Under the pieces are notes generated by a model. It was not told where the DNA came from. It worked only from the letters and a program-made list of their open reading frames with translations, and did no database searches. Position numbers and translations under genes: made by a program. From assembly GCF_014696435.1 (NCBI RefSeq), contig NZ_JACJQG010000032.1, positions 28,470 to 92,469 of the forward strand: a stretch of 64,000 nucleotides of DNA, written 5' to 3'. Origin of the DNA: Calothrix anomala FACHB-343 (GTDB lineage: Bacteria; Cyanobacteriota; Cyanobacteriia; Cyanobacteriales; Nostocaceae). Positions 27,170-37,191 of the stretch are shown here, in pieces (position 1 is the first letter of the stretch; every line of letters starts with the position of its first letter).

Positions 27170-28519
27170 CTACTTTTCCAGAATCAAATGTGAGTTAGTT
27201 CCACCAAAACCAAAGGCGCTTAAAGCTGCACGTTTAACAGGTGAATTATTTGGCCATGCAGTCAACTTTCTCACAATATTTTGGTCAGAAATTACGCTAT
27301 TTTCACTACCAATTGGTTCACTGATATTAATTGTTGGCGGAATCACGCCAGCATTCATACTGTAAATCGTCTTTGCTAAACCAACCATTCCCGCAGCTAC
27401 TAATAAGTGACCGACATTCGCCTTAGCAGAACCTACTAATGGCGATGCTTGATGTGTACCAAAGAAGGTTTCTATGGAGTTTAATTCTGTGGTGTCTCCT
27501 AATAATGTGCCGGTAGCATGACATTCCATATAATCAATGTCTTTCGGGCTGATTTGTGCCTCTTTATATGCCCGTTCAAAGGCGAGAGTTTGTCCTTTAG
27601 AATTGGGACTTAATAAATGCTTACCTTTACCATCATTAGAAAGTCCGTTACCAGCAATGGTGGCGAGAATTTTATCGCCATCTCTGACAGCATCGCTATA
27701 TCGCTTGAGCATTACCATCCCAATTCCGTCGGAGGTAATTAAGCCGCGAGAAGCCTTATCTAGAGGACGGCTGATACCATTTTCGGGATAACCTTGAATA
27801 CCCGAAAACAACATGCGTAAGAATAGCGGATCGACACAACTAATGGCACCTGCTAACATGACATCAGCTTTACGCGATCGCAAATAGTAAGATGCCAACT
27901 TAATCGCATAAAATGCAGAAGAACAAGCCGCGTCTATACAGAAATGATTGCCAGATAAAGAAAATGCTTGAGATACCAAGGCGGCTTGAAAGCCGGTTAT
28001 CATGGCATTATAGGGCGAAGGCTTCGCTGTAGTCGGTAACGCAGCCAACCGGAAATTTTTATCTTGTAACAATTCTGCGATCGCAGGTGAAATCGTTTGC
28101 TGATATATTGGAGCAAACAATTGATTAGACATCTTCGTGGGTAAGGATAAAGTTCCGAGAATTACCCCACATTTAGAGAGAACTTGTTGATTACCCCAAT
28201 AACCGCTATTTTGAATCGCCTGTTTTGCTGCATATAACGACCATTTAAAAGCATCATCCAAACTTTCGACTAATTCTCCAGGTAAATTGTACTCGCTGGG
28301 ATTAAATTGAAAATTCCGAACAAATCCACCTTGAAGAAAATATATTTTTTCCGGTTTTCCCTTAATTGGATCGTAAAATATTGTGGGATCTACACCCAAA
28401 TCCTCAACAGTAATAGTAGAAGTCCTATCTTTCTCTTCTGTCAGGTTATTCCAAAACTGCTCAGGATTATTGGCATCTGGAAACAGACATGATAATCCGA
28501 TAATTGCTATTTTTTCCAC
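27170..28519 (-). CDS. hglD: Stand-alone beta-ketoacyl synthase (HglD)
   Basis: A 449-residue complete ketosynthase with its catalytic triad intact: Cys in DAACSSAF near 196, His in ECHATGT near 334 and His in GHLLVAAG near 370. It performs decarboxylative chain elongation. The start is GTG at 28519, supported by a GAGGATATC ribosome site about 8 bases upstream. The next gene encodes a KS-like protein lacking the Cys, so the two probably form a KS/CLF heterodimer. The symbol hglD is inferred from order and function and may differ in published nomenclature. Confidence 0.8.
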   Translation of the reverse strand: MEKIAIIGLSCLFPDANNPEQFWNNLTEEKDRTSTITVEDLGVDPTIFYDPIKGKPEKIYFLQGGFVRNFQFNPSEYNLPGELVESLDDAFKWSLYAAKQAIQNSGYWGNQQVLSKCGVILGTLSLPTKMSNQLFAPIYQQTISPAIAELLQDKNFRLAALPTTAKPSPYNAMITGFQAALVSQAFSLSGNHFCIDAACSSAFYAIKLASYYLRSRKADVMLAGAISCVDPLFLRMLFSGIQGYPENGISRPLDKASRGLITSDGIGMVMLKRYSDAVRDGDKILATIAGNGLSNDGKGKHLLSPNSKGQTLAFERAYKEAQISPKDIDYMECHATGTLLGDTTELNSIETFFGTHQASPLVGSAKANVGHLLVAAGMVGLAKTIYSMNAGVIPPTINISEPIGSENSVISDQNIVRKLTAWPNNSPVKRAALSAFGFGGTNSHLILEK

Positions 28520-29062
28520 TGCTGATATCCTCGCAAATTAATTTTAGATTTTAGATTTTGGATTTTAGATTAACTGTATCTATGAATCATCTTGCTGCAA
28601 TGAAAAATCTCGTGATGTCATAAGCCGAACATATATATTTATTAAGACTTACGCACTAAATCTCCCAAACTCTCATTTCCACCGAAATTCTTATCGCCGG
28701 AAGCTATTACTCAGACTGCTCTCTGTGTCCTCTGTGTTCTCTGCGGTTCAATTTTCTAAAATTTCTCTTCTTGGCGTCTTGGCGTCTTGGCGGTTTATAA
28801 AAATAAATCTTATGGTTCTGAGTAAGTTAATATATCTGGCTTTTGGTGCGTTACGCTACGCGATAACACACCCTACTAGACTTTCACTAATCACATAGGA
28901 AAGCTAGATAATTAACCACATCAATTAGATTCCCAAACTTGACTGAACTTACGCCCTTACCCAAACTAAACTAAATGCAATCTATAGCATTTCCAAATTG
29001 AGTATAATACATCTAACTTTGTATTTCATCAATAAAGAAATGCTATAAATATCACGAATTCA
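28520..29062. other. KR-DH to hglD spacer, repeat-containing
   Basis: About 540 bases inside the hgl operon, with no supported gene. It includes CTCTGCGGTTCAATTTTC and CTTGGCGTCTTGGCGTCTTGGCGG repeats (~28715-28800), a GGTGCGTTACGCTACGCGATAACACACC palindrome (~28838-28868) and a TTTAGATTTTAGATTTTGGA run (~28545-28570). No terminator with a T-tract was found, so read-through is likely. An internal promoter is possible. Confidence 0.6.
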
Positions 29063-30796
29063 TTACTTAGCCTGTAGCAAACTCATAGGCGCGACAACAG
29101 CCTTAGCTCCTAAAATTCTAGAGTACAATTGCCCAGCGCGATCGTGGAGAATAAAATTAGCAGTTAAACCAGTTGCTTTTTTCTCCTTCACCTCACAAGA
29201 AACATAAAATGTTTCATCAACTGGTATTGCCCTATACTGTTCAGAAGTCGTTAACTGTCCCGGTAAACAAACTTCATTATGATAATGACTCAACCATACC
29301 CATAAAGGCTGTGTACTCAAGTCAGTTGCATAGGGATTGTGCCAATGAATCGGGAATTGTCCTTGCTGTTGTGGAGTAATTTGTCGCCAAAAACATTCCG
29401 TGGTAATTTTTTCCGAGTTAATATTTAAAACCCGTTGAATTTCTTGAAAACAAGGGCCATGAAATAATGTAGCCGGGCCATTTTGATAGAAGCCTTTACC
29501 TGTAGTTGTAATGATGCCATCTTCTGTGAGATTCACTGCATCATATATCGGTGCAACAGGCAATTCTCGCACCAGCTTAATAGTAGAAGTGAAATGATAA
29601 TGGGTTTTACCTTCAGGGGTTTTACTGAAGATAGTTGTTTGAAATTCAATAAACTCGCCGTCAACTTTGGCAATTTCTTTGAGTTGCAAAATATGTTCTT
29701 TGGCTACCGATTCATTAAAGGTAATTCCCTTAAGAACTTTGAAATCTTTGCAACTGAAATATCGATAACCTGGGTAAGCTTCTTCACAACCATTAATCAT
29801 CCAAGACATCGCACAGGTAGCAGGAACTACTGCATAACCAGCAATTACATGATCCTGTAAAAATGGATTGGCTTCGACGGTGATGCGACGACGGACGTAA
29901 TGAGTTTTTAGTTCGGGATCTAAAGGTGCGGGTGGGGGAATTAACGGACTACCAATTACTAATTGGGTAGTGTCGTGATGTTTGGGATGTAGTTCTTTAA
30001 CTAACATTTTGGTTCCCACTTCCACGGGGATAATATCTATTCCCCGTTCTGCAAAGGCTTTTTTCAGTTCTGGGGTTACCATTCCGCTATCCCAACCGCC
30101 CCAGTTAATGGCGACTACGTGACAGTTGGGATAGTACTGTTTCATCAAGTGGGCGGATTTGTTGAGGATTTCGTTAGCGATCGCATAATCGGATTGACCG
30201 ATATTGCCGTAAAATCCTGTAACGGAGGAGAATAATACTAAATGCTGGAGTTGTTCTGGGGGAACGCAATCTAAGAGGTTTTCTAGTCCTTGAACTTTGG
30301 CGGTGTAAACTTTTTCAAAATCCTGTTCTGTTTTCTTTTCGATTAATTTATCGGCTAAGTTCCCTGCACCATGTATGATGCCGGTAATTGGCCCCATACG
30401 GTTGACTACAGCCGCCAAGTTTTCTTTTAATGCTTGGGTATCGGTGACATCGACGCTTAAATATTCGGCTGTTGCGCCTGTTTGTTGAATGGCGGCGAGG
30501 GTTTTTTTGATTTCGCGGCTGGAGTGGATTTTGTTATAGATTTTTTGCACGTTCATGGGTGTGGGTTTCTCACCTTGGGCGAGAAGATTTTCCATGATAC
30601 GTTTTTTTAATGCAGGTTCTTCAAAGCAGTTTTGGGCGTATTCTGGTTCGGTTTCTAATAGTTGGGAACGTCCCAGGAGGATGAATTTACAGGGTTGTTT
30701 TTTGGCGAGTTCAATTGTGCATTCGGCGGTGATTCCTTTTGCGCCACCGCTTACTAGAAATACTGATGAGGGACGAATAGGTGTTTGGGTTGTCAT
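29063..30796 (-). CDS. Ketoreductase (catalytic half) plus dehydratase
   Basis: A 577-residue protein. Residues ~10-285 are an SDR-type ketoreductase catalytic domain with NADP motif SGGAKGITAE and active-site LFSSVTGFYG...SDYAIANE (Tyr near 202). Residues ~300-560 are a hot-dog dehydratase with HVIAG...VVPA around His317. In PKS/Pfa systems the catalytic KR half is normally preceded in the same chain by a structural half; here that half is the C-terminus of HglE. It reduces 3-keto groups and dehydrates the product. Position suggests equivalence to Anabaena hglF/hglG, but I leave the symbol blank. ATG at 30796. Confidence 0.88.
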   Translation of the reverse strand: MTTQTPIRPSSVFLVSGGAKGITAECTIELAKKQPCKFILLGRSQLLETEPEYAQNCFEEPALKKRIMENLLAQGEKPTPMNVQKIYNKIHSSREIKKTLAAIQQTGATAEYLSVDVTDTQALKENLAAVVNRMGPITGIIHGAGNLADKLIEKKTEQDFEKVYTAKVQGLENLLDCVPPEQLQHLVLFSSVTGFYGNIGQSDYAIANEILNKSAHLMKQYYPNCHVVAINWGGWDSGMVTPELKKAFAERGIDIIPVEVGTKMLVKELHPKHHDTTQLVIGSPLIPPPAPLDPELKTHYVRRRITVEANPFLQDHVIAGYAVVPATCAMSWMINGCEEAYPGYRYFSCKDFKVLKGITFNESVAKEHILQLKEIAKVDGEFIEFQTTIFSKTPEGKTHYHFTSTIKLVRELPVAPIYDAVNLTEDGIITTTGKGFYQNGPATLFHGPCFQEIQRVLNINSEKITTECFWRQITPQQQGQFPIHWHNPYATDLSTQPLWVWLSHYHNEVCLPGQLTTSEQYRAIPVDETFYVSCEVKEKKATGLTANFILHDRAGQLYSRILGAKAVVAPMSLLQAK

Positions 30797-30822
30797 TTGA
30801 TTTTTAAATGCCGATAATTAGA

Positions 30823-31010
30823 TTTGTTTTCTCTGCGTCTCTGCGTCTCTGCGTGAGAGAAAGGATTTTTAAACGAACCGCCAAGACGCCAAGGACGCGG
30901 AGGAAGAGTTTTAGAGAGCCTTTCGCGCAGAAGTCTCTTTGCGCCTTTGCGTGAGATAAAAAATTTTTATTGAACCGCAGAGGACGCAGAGAACACAGAG
31001 GAAGAGGAGT
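30823..31010. repeat. Repeat cluster between hglE and KR-DH gene
   Basis: The 302-base gap contains CTCTGCGTCTCTGCGTCTCTGCG, AACCGCCAAGACGCCAAGGACGCGGAGG and AACCGCAGAGGACGCAGAGAACACAGAGG in series. It ends with a CTTGTCTCCCTTGTCTTCC run that continues to the hglE stop (~31055-31097). These are three variants of one cyanobacterial repeat family, placed exactly at the split of the ketoreductase. Confidence 0.8.
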
Positions 31011-31098
31011 TTTAGAGAGTTTTTTGCACAAGGGAGATGAAGAAGTTAGTAATTTTTTCCTCCTTGTCTCCCTTGTCTTCCTTGTCTTCCTTGTCTTT

Positions 31099-34000
31099 TT
31101 ACTTGTCAGATGCGGTGACTAGGGTAACTCTTCCTTGAGTACTGTAGCCAACTTCACTGAGATAAAGGTTTGAGTCGTGCAGTTCGGCAATGATGTTTTG
31201 TGCCGCTTGTTGAGCATCAAGGGCAGGACTAATATCAACTGCTCTGGTGTATACTTTAGGCCATTCCCATCTGAGTGTTTTGGTTAGTCCAGCTAAACCT
31301 GCTCCGATGACGCCAAAGTTGGTGTTATGCTCAAAGCCGAAGGCTCCGTCTAAGCGAGCTACTGTGATAAAACTACTGCGTCCGTAACGTGCGGCTTCAT
31401 TGAGGGATTTTTTCAGGTGTTTGGCGATGAAGAAGATGTGTTTGACGATCGCCTTTTCTTGTTCAATGTAAGGAAGTGTCTTTGTGTGACTGACTTGGAA
31501 TACGGGGTGTATATGGATGAAGGCTCCAATGCTGCCGATATTGGTGGCTATAGCAGATAATTTATCTTGCAGTAGTTGTTCGCTTAAGTCGGCTAGGGGG
31601 ATGCGGGTAACGCTGGGGGGTAAGAGTGCTTGTTGGGGAATTACCGATTGGGGGAAGCTAAGAACTACAACTTTCCAGCCTTTATCTACTAGGGATTGTG
31701 CTACCACCGAGGTGGTGAGGGAACCATCGTCGGTAATTAACGCGATGTGTCCCTCTGGTAAGTTGAAGTCTAAGTAATCGGGTTGGGGAAGGTATTTGAG
31801 TTTGATGGGTAGACGTTGAACGTTATGTTCTACATCTATTATCGGCTCGTCGTCAAACTCAAATTCATGCTTTTTTTTTTCACCTCCAGCCAGCTTCTGG
31901 AGATAATCGACTATTTGTCCGATGGTGCGTAAGTCGCCGAGTTCTTCGATGTTTGGTTTGGGTAAGTCGGGGTACATTTCTTGCATCGCCCCCAGGATTT
32001 CTACTCGTTTGATGGAGTCGATTCCTAAGTCGGCTTCCATGTCCATTTCCAGTTCTAGCATTTCTACTGGGTAACCAGTTTTTTCACTAGTAATGTTGAG
32101 TAAGGTTTGACCGATATCTGCGTAGTCGGCGCTAGATGTTTCTACTTCGGGTTCGGGGGTGAAGGCGACTACTGGCTCAGGTGCAGCTACTACGGTTTCT
32201 ATAGGTGCAACTGGGGCGACTGGTGCGGGTGCTGTAACTACGGTGGCTACTGGGGCGACTACTTGAGGAATTTCCGCAACTTCTTGTACGGGGGTTGTTA
32301 CGGGAGCTACGGCGCTATTACCAGCAGCGTGGGTTTGCAGATACTCGACTACTTGACCAATTGTGCGTTTTTCAGCTAATTCTTCTAGGTTGGGCTTGGG
32401 TAGGTCGGGGTATAATTCTTGCAATCCGCCGAGGATTTCTACTCGTTTAATGGAGTCGATTCCTAAGTCGGCTTCCATATCCATGTCCATCTCTAACATT
32501 TCAATGGGGTAGCCTGTTTTTTCACTGGTGATGGCTAACAGGTTAGTACCCAGTTGAGATAAATCGACGGTGCTGGATGCAGCTACAGGTGCGGGTGCGG
32601 GTTCGGGGATGAAGGCGACTGTTTCGACTACAGGCGCAGGTGCGGCTACAGGTGCAGGAATCTCAACGACAGGTTGAGGGGGAATTTCCACAACTGGGGG
32701 TGCGGGAATTTCGGCTACGGGTTGAGGTGCGACAATTTTGGGAGCGGAGCCATTTTTGCTTACAGGCTCAATTTTTGGCTCAATTTTCGGCTCAACTACT
32801 GGTGTGGTGAGAGTTTCGACAATTTTCGCGGTAAGGGGAACCGGTGCTTCGGTAACGGGTTCGCTGACAAAGGGTAATGTTACCTGGGGTAGGGTAATTT
32901 CTTCACCAGAAACTACATGAGAGTATTCTTGCTGAATTAGTTGGAAAAAGTTTTTGGTATATTCGATTTGCTCTTGCAAATACTGCTCATGAATGCGGAG
33001 GGTTTCACCTTGTTGGGAATGAAACTGCATCATGCTGCGCTCTAAGCTTTCGGTGACAACTTGCTTAATTTTGGCGGTTTCCGCAGAGGTTTTAGCTTGA
33101 GCGAGTAAGGCGTTTTGTTGTTGCATCAGTTGGAAAAATGTTTTGGCATATTCCATCTGATGATTGAGATATTGTTCGTGAACTTGTAAATTTTCGCTTT
33201 GATTGTTCTGAAATTGAGCCAGGAGATATTCTAAACTTTCTAGAACTCTTTGATGATTTACAGGTTTTTCTGGTGTTTGCATCTTTGATTCCTGGGCGGG
33301 TATTTGTAAAAGAGTCGCAGGATTCATTTGAGGCTTGGGTTCTGGAGCATAAGTGACGCCGTTCATGACTGGGGTTGGTGCGGTGACGGTTTTCTTATGT
33401 CCGTTAGATTTAATGGGTGTGGGATTTACAGGTTCTATGTTCACAGGTGCAGGTGAAGGTGCAGAGAATTCAGGAGTACTGGTAACTGTAGGTGCGGGTA
33501 CAGAAAATTCGGGGGTGCTGGTAATTGTGGGTTCTGGGGTGCTAGCTAACTTGACTTGATGTCCGTTTTGCAAAGCTTGGGGGAAGGCGTTTTTGGTTTT
33601 TTCGGAAACGTAATTAATCCCGTTTAATTTGACAGTTAGCGCCTTTTTCTTTTCGTTTTCGGCTGCGGGGATAACAGGTGGTAGTTGATAAGGGTCGAGA
33701 TTTTGCAAATTCATCCCGACTACACGCAACTGTACAACCGCTTCTCGCAAAGAGCGATCGCTATTCTTTTGGGTGCTGGGGTTCAAGGAAATGGTAAGAT
33801 GTGGGCGATCGCCTAAAGTATCTTTGACTAAGTTGCTCAGTATTCTGCGGGGGCCAAATTCGACAAAGCAGTAACCACCAGCCGCATAGATATTTTCAAT
33901 CTCCTGCTTAAACAACACCGAGTTAGATAGGTGAGTTTCCAGGGTTTTTTGAATTATTGGCGATTCTTGGGGATATTTTTGCCCAGTAACATTACTGAAA

Positions 34001-36573
34001 ACTGGAACTTGGGGTGCATTAAATTTGACAGATTTAGTGGCGATCGCAAAAGATTTCTGTGCAAATGCAATCAAGGGGGTGTGGAAAGCTGCGGATACGG
34101 GGAGTAATACCGCCGCACAGCCTTTATCGTGCAATACTTGGCGAACTTTGGTGATTTCGGCGGTGGGGCCAGCTAAGACCACTTGAGTGGGAGAATTAAT
34201 ATTAGCGATCGCAACTTGAGGATAATGTCTGACAATCGCTTCTACTTTGGCAATTTCTTCTTTCACTGCCAACATACTACCGCGATCGTGGTCTGGATCT
34301 TGGGGAGCAGCCATTGCTTGTCCTCTAGCTTTCACTAAGAACAAGTAATCTTCTTCGCTCAATACACCCCCAGCCCATAATGCTGTCAGTTCGCCAAAGC
34401 TATGTCCGGCGACGAAATCGGATTTAAACCCGGCTTGTTGCATAATCTTATACAACCCAGCACTCAACACCCCGATTGCGGGTTGAGCATATTCTGTGCG
34501 TTGTAAAGCGGCTACTTGGGCGTTCTTCTCCGATTCTTCAAATGCTGGGTTGGGGAAGACAATTTCCGATAATGGGCGCAAATTATCTTTCAACAGCAAA
34601 CTATCCATTTTGCTGTAAAGACGGCGCAATTGGGGGAAATTCATCACTAATTCCCGACCCATCTCTAAATATTGAGAACCTTGTCCAGAGAATAAAGCGA
34701 CAACTTTACCAGCTAAATTCATTCCCGCAGAACGGAAGTAAATTCCCTGGGGATGTTCCCAAGAGATAGCCGCGCCTTTATGCTTGAGCCAGTCCAAACT
34801 AATTTGCATTAACTTGCAAGCTTCCTGCAAATTCTCTGCCACAAAACCAACTCTCGCCGCAGCTTGGGGAATTTCTTGGGCTGTACATTCCTGCACCAAT
34901 TGGGCATAATGTCTTTCGCCGTCTTTGGATTGCAACTTCGCCAAGGTTTCTTCGCACTTGGTTACTAGTTGTCCAGAAGTCCCCGCAAACAAGATAATTT
35001 CTGCTGGCGCATTATGTAAGCGGTAAGGCTTATCTTGTTCCGCTTCGTATTCTTCCAAAACTACGTGGTAATTAGTTCCACCAAAACCAAAGGAACTCAC
35101 ACCCGCGCGTCTGGGTGCGTCACCTTCCGCCCGAATCCAAGGTCTAGTTTCGGTATTCAAATAGAAGGAAGAATTTTTAATGTTAAGTTTGGGGTTCGGC
35201 TCGGTAATGTTAATCGTTGGCGGTAAAATCTTGTGATGTAGCGCCAAAGCCGTTTTAATTAAACTTGCAGCCCCCGCAGCCGCCTTTGTATGTCCAATTT
35301 GGGACTTGACACTTCCCAGAGCAATGTGCTGTTTCTTTGAGTCATGTTCAGCAAAGAAATCGCGCAAGGAACCGAACTCTGTCGGGTCGCCAGCCATTGT
35401 CCCTGTACCGTGTGCTTCCATCAAGCCTACAGTAGCGGGAGAAAAACCTGCATCTTCATAAGCCCGTTCTAAGGCTTTGATTTGACCTTCTTTGCGGGGA
35501 GCATAAATACTCTTGTAGCGTCCATCGCTAGAAGTACCGATACCTTTGATGACTGCATAGATTTTATCATTGTCCCGTTGCGCATCTTCCAGGCGCTTGA
35601 GGACAATCATCCCGATACCTTCACCCAGCATCATCCCGTCAGATTTAGCATCGAAAGGTTTGACGTTTTCGCTAGGAGATACAGCCGGGGTTTTGCTGAA
35701 GGAAATGTAAGCCATAATGGTGTTGTCTGTATCCACACCACCAGTCAGCATCATATCGCTGCGATACTCAACTAGTTCGCTAATCGCCATTTTCAAAGCG
35801 CCGAAGGAACTAGCACAAGCTGCGTCAACGACACAGTTCATCCCGCCAAAATTCAGCCTGTTGGCGATTCTCCCCGCGACAACGTTAGCTAACATCCCAG
35901 GGAAAGCATTTTCATCCCATTTAACGTAAGCGCTTTTAATTTTTTCAATAATTTGGGCGGTATCTTCATCAGATAAACCACTGCTTTTCAGCGCTTTTTC
36001 CCACACTGGATATTCTAACCTAGCGGAAAGTGGCATACCTAATTGTTTCGCCATCGCCACGCCGAGAATTACCCCGACCATTTCCCGGTTATAATCGCGA
36101 GATTCGCCATAACCAGCATCTTCCATTGCTTGCTTGGCAACCACTAAACTTAATAGTTGCGATACATCGGTAACTTCTAAAATGCTGGGAGGAATGCCAA
36201 ATTCCATCGGGTTAAAATCAACTTCAGGAATAAACCCGCCTCGTTTACAATAGGTTTTATCTTCCGGTGTTCTGGGGTTAGGATCGTAGTAATCCTTCAC
36301 GCTCCAATGGCTTTCAGGAACATCAGTAATACAGTCAGCCTTGCTAACAATATTCCGCCAATATTCCCGCAAATCACGCGATTGTGGAAATAAAGATGCC
36401 ATCCCAATAATCGCTATAGGATTTTGTTGTAATTGTCTGTTAATTTTGTTAATTGAAATTGGTTTATTTGCCGTCACTTTTTTCTCCTCTATAAACTTAA
36501 CCAAAGTTTTTTCACAGCTGTTGATCTCGGCTGCTAAATCAGCCAAGGCATTATCAATGGAATAAGCAGACAT
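31099..36573 (-). CDS. hglE: HglE: KS-AT-ACP-ACP-KR(structural half) synthase
   Basis: About 1824 residues from the ATG at 36573; a GTG three codons earlier is less likely. The order is KS (~50-515; Cys in DAACASSFG near 248, EAHGTGT, GHTKAAAGAA), AT (~630-950; LFSGQGSQ, GHSFGE Ser near 721), a long linker with a duplicated glutamine-rich helical segment (~1108-1219) and Ala/Pro/Val-rich spacers, two ACPs with LGIDSIKRVEILG serines near 1371 and 1518, and a C-terminal KR structural subdomain (~1590-1824) without catalytic residues. This Pfa-like layout is that of heterocyst glycolipid synthase. First gene of the hgl operon; the KR catalytic half is in the next gene. Confidence 0.93.
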   Translation of the reverse strand: MSAYSIDNALADLAAEINSCEKTLVKFIEEKKVTANKPISINKINRQLQQNPIAIIGMASLFPQSRDLREYWRNIVSKADCITDVPESHWSVKDYYDPNPRTPEDKTYCKRGGFIPEVDFNPMEFGIPPSILEVTDVSQLLSLVVAKQAMEDAGYGESRDYNREMVGVILGVAMAKQLGMPLSARLEYPVWEKALKSSGLSDEDTAQIIEKIKSAYVKWDENAFPGMLANVVAGRIANRLNFGGMNCVVDAACASSFGALKMAISELVEYRSDMMLTGGVDTDNTIMAYISFSKTPAVSPSENVKPFDAKSDGMMLGEGIGMIVLKRLEDAQRDNDKIYAVIKGIGTSSDGRYKSIYAPRKEGQIKALERAYEDAGFSPATVGLMEAHGTGTMAGDPTEFGSLRDFFAEHDSKKQHIALGSVKSQIGHTKAAAGAASLIKTALALHHKILPPTINITEPNPKLNIKNSSFYLNTETRPWIRAEGDAPRRAGVSSFGFGGTNYHVVLEEYEAEQDKPYRLHNAPAEIILFAGTSGQLVTKCEETLAKLQSKDGERHYAQLVQECTAQEIPQAAARVGFVAENLQEACKLMQISLDWLKHKGAAISWEHPQGIYFRSAGMNLAGKVVALFSGQGSQYLEMGRELVMNFPQLRRLYSKMDSLLLKDNLRPLSEIVFPNPAFEESEKNAQVAALQRTEYAQPAIGVLSAGLYKIMQQAGFKSDFVAGHSFGELTALWAGGVLSEEDYLFLVKARGQAMAAPQDPDHDRGSMLAVKEEIAKVEAIVRHYPQVAIANINSPTQVVLAGPTAEITKVRQVLHDKGCAAVLLPVSAAFHTPLIAFAQKSFAIATKSVKFNAPQVPVFSNVTGQKYPQESPIIQKTLETHLSNSVLFKQEIENIYAAGGYCFVEFGPRRILSNLVKDTLGDRPHLTISLNPSTQKNSDRSLREAVVQLRVVGMNLQNLDPYQLPPVIPAAENEKKKALTVKLNGINYVSEKTKNAFPQALQNGHQVKLASTPEPTITSTPEFSVPAPTVTSTPEFSAPSPAPVNIEPVNPTPIKSNGHKKTVTAPTPVMNGVTYAPEPKPQMNPATLLQIPAQESKMQTPEKPVNHQRVLESLEYLLAQFQNNQSENLQVHEQYLNHQMEYAKTFFQLMQQQNALLAQAKTSAETAKIKQVVTESLERSMMQFHSQQGETLRIHEQYLQEQIEYTKNFFQLIQQEYSHVVSGEEITLPQVTLPFVSEPVTEAPVPLTAKIVETLTTPVVEPKIEPKIEPVSKNGSAPKIVAPQPVAEIPAPPVVEIPPQPVVEIPAPVAAPAPVVETVAFIPEPAPAPVAASSTVDLSQLGTNLLAITSEKTGYPIEMLEMDMDMEADLGIDSIKRVEILGGLQELYPDLPKPNLEELAEKRTIGQVVEYLQTHAAGNSAVAPVTTPVQEVAEIPQVVAPVATVVTAPAPVAPVAPIETVVAAPEPVVAFTPEPEVETSSADYADIGQTLLNITSEKTGYPVEMLELEMDMEADLGIDSIKRVEILGAMQEMYPDLPKPNIEELGDLRTIGQIVDYLQKLAGGEKKKHEFEFDDEPIIDVEHNVQRLPIKLKYLPQPDYLDFNLPEGHIALITDDGSLTTSVVAQSLVDKGWKVVVLSFPQSVIPQQALLPPSVTRIPLADLSEQLLQDKLSAIATNIGSIGAFIHIHPVFQVSHTKTLPYIEQEKAIVKHIFFIAKHLKKSLNEAARYGRSSFITVARLDGAFGFEHNTNFGVIGAGLAGLTKTLRWEWPKVYTRAVDISPALDAQQAAQNIIAELHDSNLYLSEVGYSTQGRVTLVTASDK

Positions 36574-36912
36574 AGGAATCACAAATCTGAAGTACTGGGA
36601 ATTGCGAAGCTACAGTAAGACCAATTCAAAATTCAAAATTCAAAATTCAAAATTAAGAAAGTAAGTTTTTCTAGTGTTTTTGAGTTTGGATATTTTGTTG
36701 AATTTTGGATGATTGGTGTAATTTCCTGTGACTAAGCAATAATGAAAGCTATCTGTTGTAGTCAGCAGCTAGCTATCCTATCTGCAAAAGCTAAATGCTT
36801 TTCTGCGAATTAACACCACACCATATGTAAAGAATGAAGGCTTAAGGCTAAAAACTGATTTATATTCATTCTTTGACCTTCAAACTTTAGGGAACGTAAT
36901 TTTGCAAAAATT
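36574..36912. other. Upstream region of hglE
   Basis: About 340 bases containing the likely hglE promoter region and an ATTCAAAATTCAAAATTCAAAATTCAAAATT repeat (~36625-36660), the same motif as at ~5340. I found no convincing NtcA (GTA-N8-TAC) or other known operator by eye. Confidence 0.5.
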
Positions 36913-37191
36913 CTAGACAACGCCAGACTCTTGATATTGTGGCAATAGGTCAATAACGTTGTTGAAATTCGTAAAATAATCTTGAAGCGCCGTAGCTGCT
37001 TGACCTGTAAATTCAATCCATTCGTAATGGTAGAGATTTTGAGCAACTGTATCCCACTGAAGCAAGGGAAACTTAGGAGTAGCTATTAGGACAGAAACGC
37101 TTTTTTCTCCCAAACTAGTTTGACTATCTAAGTTGATTGCAGCCACGTAGCTGGTGTTAATGACAACGTTCTGTATTTTGATAAATGTCAT
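36913..37191 (-). CDS. Small conserved-type cyanobacterial protein, unknown
   Basis: A 92-residue soluble protein beginning MTFIKIQNVVINTSYVAAI. The start and the alternation of beta-like strands resemble a family of short hypothetical proteins common in Nostocales. No cysteine clusters, signal peptide or helices suggest a specific role. It lies ~340 bases upstream of hglE on the same strand and could share transcription. ATG at 37191; upstream sequence is AT-rich with no clear ribosome site. Confidence 0.6.
   Translation of the reverse strand: MTFIKIQNVVINTSYVAAINLDSQTSLGEKSVSVLIATPKFPLLQWDTVAQNLYHYEWIEFTGQAATALQDYFTNFNNVIDLLPQYQESGVV

Noticed and set aside
30804-31031. 75-codon frame in the hglE downstream gap
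   Set aside because: Translates the GACGCAGAGAAC repeat family; similar frames arise wherever the repeat occurs.
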